Below the pieces are notes generated by a model. It worked only from the letters and a program-made list of their open reading frames with translations, was not told where the DNA came from and made no database searches. DNA of 64,000 nucleotides from Ruegeria marisrubri (lineage in GTDB: Bacteria; Pseudomonadota; Alphaproteobacteria; Rhodobacterales; Rhodobacteraceae). The position numbers and the translations under genes are program-made. The stretch is from assembly GCF_001507595.1 (NCBI RefSeq), contig NZ_LQBQ01000001.1, positions 124,001 through 188,000 of the forward strand. The letters are read 5' to 3'. Positions 61,162-64,000 of this stretch are shown here, piece after piece (position 1 is the first letter of the stretch; each line of letters opens with the position of its first letter).

Positions 61162-62580
61162 ATGCGCACAGCCACGCGAGGCAAACTGGCGCGGGCGCTT
61201 GCACTGACGGTCGGAGTTGCTCTGACATCGGTGGTGGCCCGGCCTGCATCCGCCGACAACCTGACCGACGCCATGATTGGTGCCTACAATACCAGCGGCC
61301 TGCTGGAACAGAACCGCGCGCTGCTCCGCGCCGCCGACGAAGATGTGGCCATCGCCCTGTCGGCGTTGCGTCCGATCATCGACTGGACCGTGCGGGTCAC
61401 GCAAGACTACAACAAATCCCGAACCAGCGGAGTGGTCACGGACAACAGCCCGTCCAGGTTTTTCACGGGCGTTTCGCTGAGTCAGTTGATCTATGACGGG
61501 CGTGCCAGCCTTTTCGGCAAGCAATCCGCCCAGGAAACGGTGCTGTCGACCCGCCAGGCGCTGCTGCAGGTCGAGCAGCAGGTTCTTCTCCGCGCGGTTC
61601 AGGCTTATCTGAACGTGCTCCTGGCCGAGGAAACCGTCGCCATTCGCGAAAACAACGTGCGCCTTCTGGGTGAAGAACTGCGGGCGACACAGGACCGTTT
61701 TGACGTGGGCGAAGTGACGCGCACGGACGTGGCCCTGTCTGAATCGCGTCTGGCTCAGGCCCGCGCAAACCTGTCGGACGCGCGTGGCAACCTGAGCACC
61801 GCGCAGGCCGAGTATGTCAATGCGGTCGGCAGGCAACCGGGGCGGACCGCGGGGCAACCCAGCCTGCCGAAACTGCCGGCGTCGGAGAACGAAGCCGTCA
61901 ACCTGGCCGCACGCAATCACCCGTCGATCCTGTCGGCGCAACATCAGGTCAAGGCACTTGACCTCTCGGTCGCGCAACAGCGAGCCGGGCTTGGGCCATC
62001 GGTGCGGTTGTTTGCGGATGTGGGCATCGTCGAGGATTTCGATGACGATGACTATTCCAATGATGCAAGGCTCTCGCTGGAGTTCCGCCAGAACATCTAT
62101 GCCGGCGGACGGTTGGCCGCGCAGGTCCGCAGGGCCATGGCGCAGCGTGATGCGTCCCGCGCCAACCTGCTGAACGTTCAGAAGGACATCAGGCAGGGTG
62201 TCGCGGATGCCTACGCCAGATTCCAGACTGCAACTGCCAGCCTGACCGCTTCAACAGAGCGGGTGCGCGCCGCGCAGGTCGCCTTTGACGGTATCCGCGA
62301 AGAGGCCACTCTGGGCGCACGGACGACGCTGGACGTTCTGATCGCCGAGCAGGATCTGCTGGATGCGAAGCTGTCGGAAGTCGGGTCGCGGACCGAACGT
62401 TCACTGTCGGCCTATCAATTGCTGGCGGCACAAGGTTTGTTGACGGCAGAACGGTTGGGTCTGGCGGTTCAGATCTATGATCCGACGCTGTATTACAACC
62501 TGGTCAAGAACGCGCCTGCTCAGCTTAGCAAGCAGAGCCGCGACCTTGATCGCGTTTTGAAAGCTCTGCACAGGGACTGA
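61162..62580 (+). CDS. tolC: TolC-family outer-membrane efflux protein
   Basis: 472 residues with a signal peptide ending at ...RPASA. Two repeats of the outer-membrane-efflux-protein domain, each with a long helix-strand pattern; the hallmark LLRAVQAYLNVLLAEETVAIRENNVRLL and RFDVGEVTRTDVALSESRLAQA are in the first half and FQTATASLTASTERVRAAQVAF with LGARTTLDVLIAEQDLLDA in the second. It forms the trimeric channel for type I secretion and RND pumps. RBS GAGGGG precedes the ATG. Confidence 0.94.
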   Translation: MRTATRGKLARALALTVGVALTSVVARPASADNLTDAMIGAYNTSGLLEQNRALLRAADEDVAIALSALRPIIDWTVRVTQDYNKSRTSGVVTDNSPSRFFTGVSLSQLIYDGRASLFGKQSAQETVLSTRQALLQVEQQVLLRAVQAYLNVLLAEETVAIRENNVRLLGEELRATQDRFDVGEVTRTDVALSESRLAQARANLSDARGNLSTAQAEYVNAVGRQPGRTAGQPSLPKLPASENEAVNLAARNHPSILSAQHQVKALDLSVAQQRAGLGPSVRLFADVGIVEDFDDDDYSNDARLSLEFRQNIYAGGRLAAQVRRAMAQRDASRANLLNVQKDIRQGVADAYARFQTATASLTASTERVRAAQVAFDGIREEATLGARTTLDVLIAEQDLLDAKLSEVGSRTERSLSAYQLLAAQGLLTAERLGLAVQIYDPTLYYNLVKNAPAQLSKQSRDLDRVLKALHRD

Positions 62581-62655
62581 GACGTCGCTCTGTCTGTTGT
62601 GGGAAGGCAATAGTTTGGCTACACTCGATCCCGAGGGCAAGAGCGGTAGAAACTA

Positions 62656-63651
62656 ATGTCAGATCGAGTCGCAAAATCTGAAATCGAGGACGTTTTGTCC
62701 TCGATTCGACGCTTGGTGAGCGAGAAGGGCCACAAGCTGCCGCTGAAGCAGATGGCCACCTCTGTTGCCAAGCCTGATCGTCTGGTTCTGACACCCGCGC
62801 TGCGTGTGGGCGAAACTGCCGAAACCGCTGACAAAGAGCCTCCGATGCACGGGGCGGTCGCGCGTGATCCGGAAAAATCCCGCGAACTGGAAGCAGGGAA
62901 AACCCCGGGCGCGCCCGCCAACATGGATGCGGAAGCGGCGCCCAAGGAGTCTGGCGGCGCCCAGGCGATGGTTCTGAGCTCGAACCATCTGGTGAAGTCC
63001 GAGAGCGCACCGGCACGGGGTGCGGCGAATGTCGAACCCGAAGTTGCGTCTGCCCCAAAGCCGGTAACTGCCGGCGGGATTGGCAAATCAAGAATCGAAC
63101 CGCTGAAAGAAGAGCTGGCCGACAGTCTGAGTGCCAAGATCGAAGCACTGGAAACGGCGATCGCGCAGACCGAAGACCAATGGGAACCGGACGGCGACAG
63201 CGATGACGCCTATGCGGGAACCCGGGTGCGCAGGATCACTCTGCGCCTGACCGATGAGCCGCCCGAGGTCGCCACGGATCCTGAGGGCGCCGACCAAGAG
63301 GCGCTGAAGCAGGGCGAAGAATCCGGGGCCGGGGCCGAGGATGCGCCGCACGTGGCAGAGGAGGCGGACGCGCCGCAATTCGTGCACATGCCCTCGCCAG
63401 AGGAACGCGCGGCGCCCGCGGGCGCCGATCGCGAAGGCGGTCAGAAAGGTGTGGAAGGCGCACCTGAAACCGGCGAGAATGATCTGGACCTGCAAGAAGC
63501 AGGTCTCGACGAAGAGGCGCTGCGCCTGTTGGTGGCCGATATCGTCCGCGAAGAGTTGCAGGGGGCTCTGGGCGAGCGGATCACGCGCAACGTGCGCAAG
63601 CTCGTCCGCCGCGAGATTCAGATCGCGCTGGCCGCCCGCGACCTGAAATAG
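62656..63651 (+). CDS. PopZ-like polar scaffold protein (DUF2497-type)
   Basis: 331 residues. The N-terminal KSEIEDVLSSIRRLVSEKG matches the amphipathic helix of PopZ (EEILASIRRIISE in Caulobacter). The middle, about 40-280, is Pro/Glu/Ala-rich and disordered. The C-terminus LRLLVADIVREELQGALGER then ITRNVRKLVRREIQIAL resembles the PopZ oligomerisation helices. Longer than Caulobacter PopZ (177). It lies 75 bases after tolC in the position that popZ has in other alphaproteobacteria. PopZ organises a cell pole and anchors ParB; that role here is inference. Confidence 0.72.
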   Translation: MSDRVAKSEIEDVLSSIRRLVSEKGHKLPLKQMATSVAKPDRLVLTPALRVGETAETADKEPPMHGAVARDPEKSRELEAGKTPGAPANMDAEAAPKESGGAQAMVLSSNHLVKSESAPARGAANVEPEVASAPKPVTAGGIGKSRIEPLKEELADSLSAKIEALETAIAQTEDQWEPDGDSDDAYAGTRVRRITLRLTDEPPEVATDPEGADQEALKQGEESGAGAEDAPHVAEEADAPQFVHMPSPEERAAPAGADREGGQKGVEGAPETGENDLDLQEAGLDEEALRLLVADIVREELQGALGERITRNVRKLVRREIQIALAARDLK

Positions 63652-63654
63652 CAC

Positions 63655-64000
63655 TCAGCGCCGGCAGGGCTCTTCCGCCAGAGACAGGATCAGGTCCAGA
63701 TCCATGTGCCGTTCGAGGTGATCGGCAAGCGCGTCCAGCGCATTTTCCACGCCATCATCATACGCTGTCGTCGAGGCGACCCCCAGGCTCGCCAGGTAGC
63801 TGGCTCGAAACGGATCCGACGTGAACAGGCCATGCAGATAGCTGCCACGGATGCGCCCGTCTGCGCTTGCCGCGCCCTCGGGGCGTCCGTCGATCTCCAG
63901 CCAGGCGCGCGCGCAGTCGGGGCCTTCGGTGCGGCCCATGTGGATCTCGTAGCCCGACACCGGCTCGCGGCCGGGCAGGGCGGTCGCGTGGCGCAGCGTG
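63655..64000 (-). CDS. cobQ: Cobyric acid synthase, C-terminal part
   Basis: Cut by the right edge; only the last 115 residues are visible. VSGYEIHMGRTEGPDCARA is the conserved CobQ glutaminase segment, and SYLHGLFTSDPFRASYL contains the His of the glutamine amidotransferase triad. The enzyme amidates side chains b, d, e and g of adenosylcobyrinate a,c-diamide. Convergent with the PopZ-like gene, three bases apart. Its presence 14 kb from the main cob operon suggests a second B12 cluster continuing to the right. Confidence 0.92.
   Translation of the reverse strand, partial: TLRHATALPGREPVSGYEIHMGRTEGPDCARAWLEIDGRPEGAASADGRIRGSYLHGLFTSDPFRASYLASLGVASTTAYDDGVENALDALADHLERHMDLDLILSLAEEPCRR

Noticed and set aside
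1..64000. CRISPR arrays, rRNA genes, prophage
   Set aside because: No regularly spaced short repeats, no rRNA-like sequence and no phage structural genes were seen; the only mobile DNA is the 57.4-60.1 kb scar.

Overview
The window is about 63% GC and gene-dense. It looks like a chromosomal segment of an alphaproteobacterium of the order Rhodobacterales (Roseobacter-type). The pointers are an aerobic cob cluster with cbtBA and DUF1636 proteins, an opgCGH glucan operon, a fused MnhA/B antiporter subunit, an NADH-dehydrogenase-like/SelD fusion, and a pcm-like/tolC/popZ-like neighbourhood. All statements rest on reading the sequence and recalling protein families; no search was run.

Layout. 1-5784: a minus-strand beta-oxidation block (MerR regulator, acyl-CoA dehydrogenase, small RHH-like protein, GST, thiolase, FadB-type protein cut by the left edge), then a small lipoprotein and a second MerR regulator. 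5901-8163: two hotdog thioesterases and a MATE exporter. 8167-10326: arsC-like, pyrD, DUF1330 and DUF952 genes. 10455-12881: a secreted 5'-nucleotidase with a clear terminator, and an SRAP protein. 12948-16150: mnmH and the SelD fusion (tRNA 2-selenouridine). 16156-22088: the Mnh (Mrp) Na+/H+ antiporter operon. 22325-23623: a rhodanese and a hydrolase split by a one-base frameshift. 23624-29603: opgH, opgG and opgC with a TTC38-like TPR gene. 29784-33627: a CoA-transferase/ThDP-enzyme pair, DUF302 and DUF1636 genes.

Cobalt and B12. 33615-35245 holds cbtB, cbtA and a His-rich anchored protein behind a cobalamin riboswitch. 35328-49142 encodes most of aerobic corrin-ring synthesis (cobA, I, G, J, M, F, K, L, H, B, N, plus cobE, cobW and a DUF1636 gene) behind a second cobalamin riboswitch at 49225-49390. 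A single gene, cobK, is inverted in the middle of this run, and its start codon overlaps that of cobL head to head. A truncated cobQ enters at the right edge. cobS and cobT, the other cobaltochelatase subunits, are not in the window.

49489-57172: a LysR/dehydrogenase divergent pair, a tiny lipoprotein, a 690-base gene-free leader with several inverted repeats, and the stress-linked triad prkA(yeaG)-yeaH-ycgB(spoVR). 57446-60122: the scar of an integrated element at tRNA-Cys, with a 17-base direct repeat of the tRNA 3' end at both borders, a decapitated tyrosine integrase and an IS3-family insertion without target duplication. 60416-63651: pcm-like, tolC and a PopZ-like polar scaffold gene.
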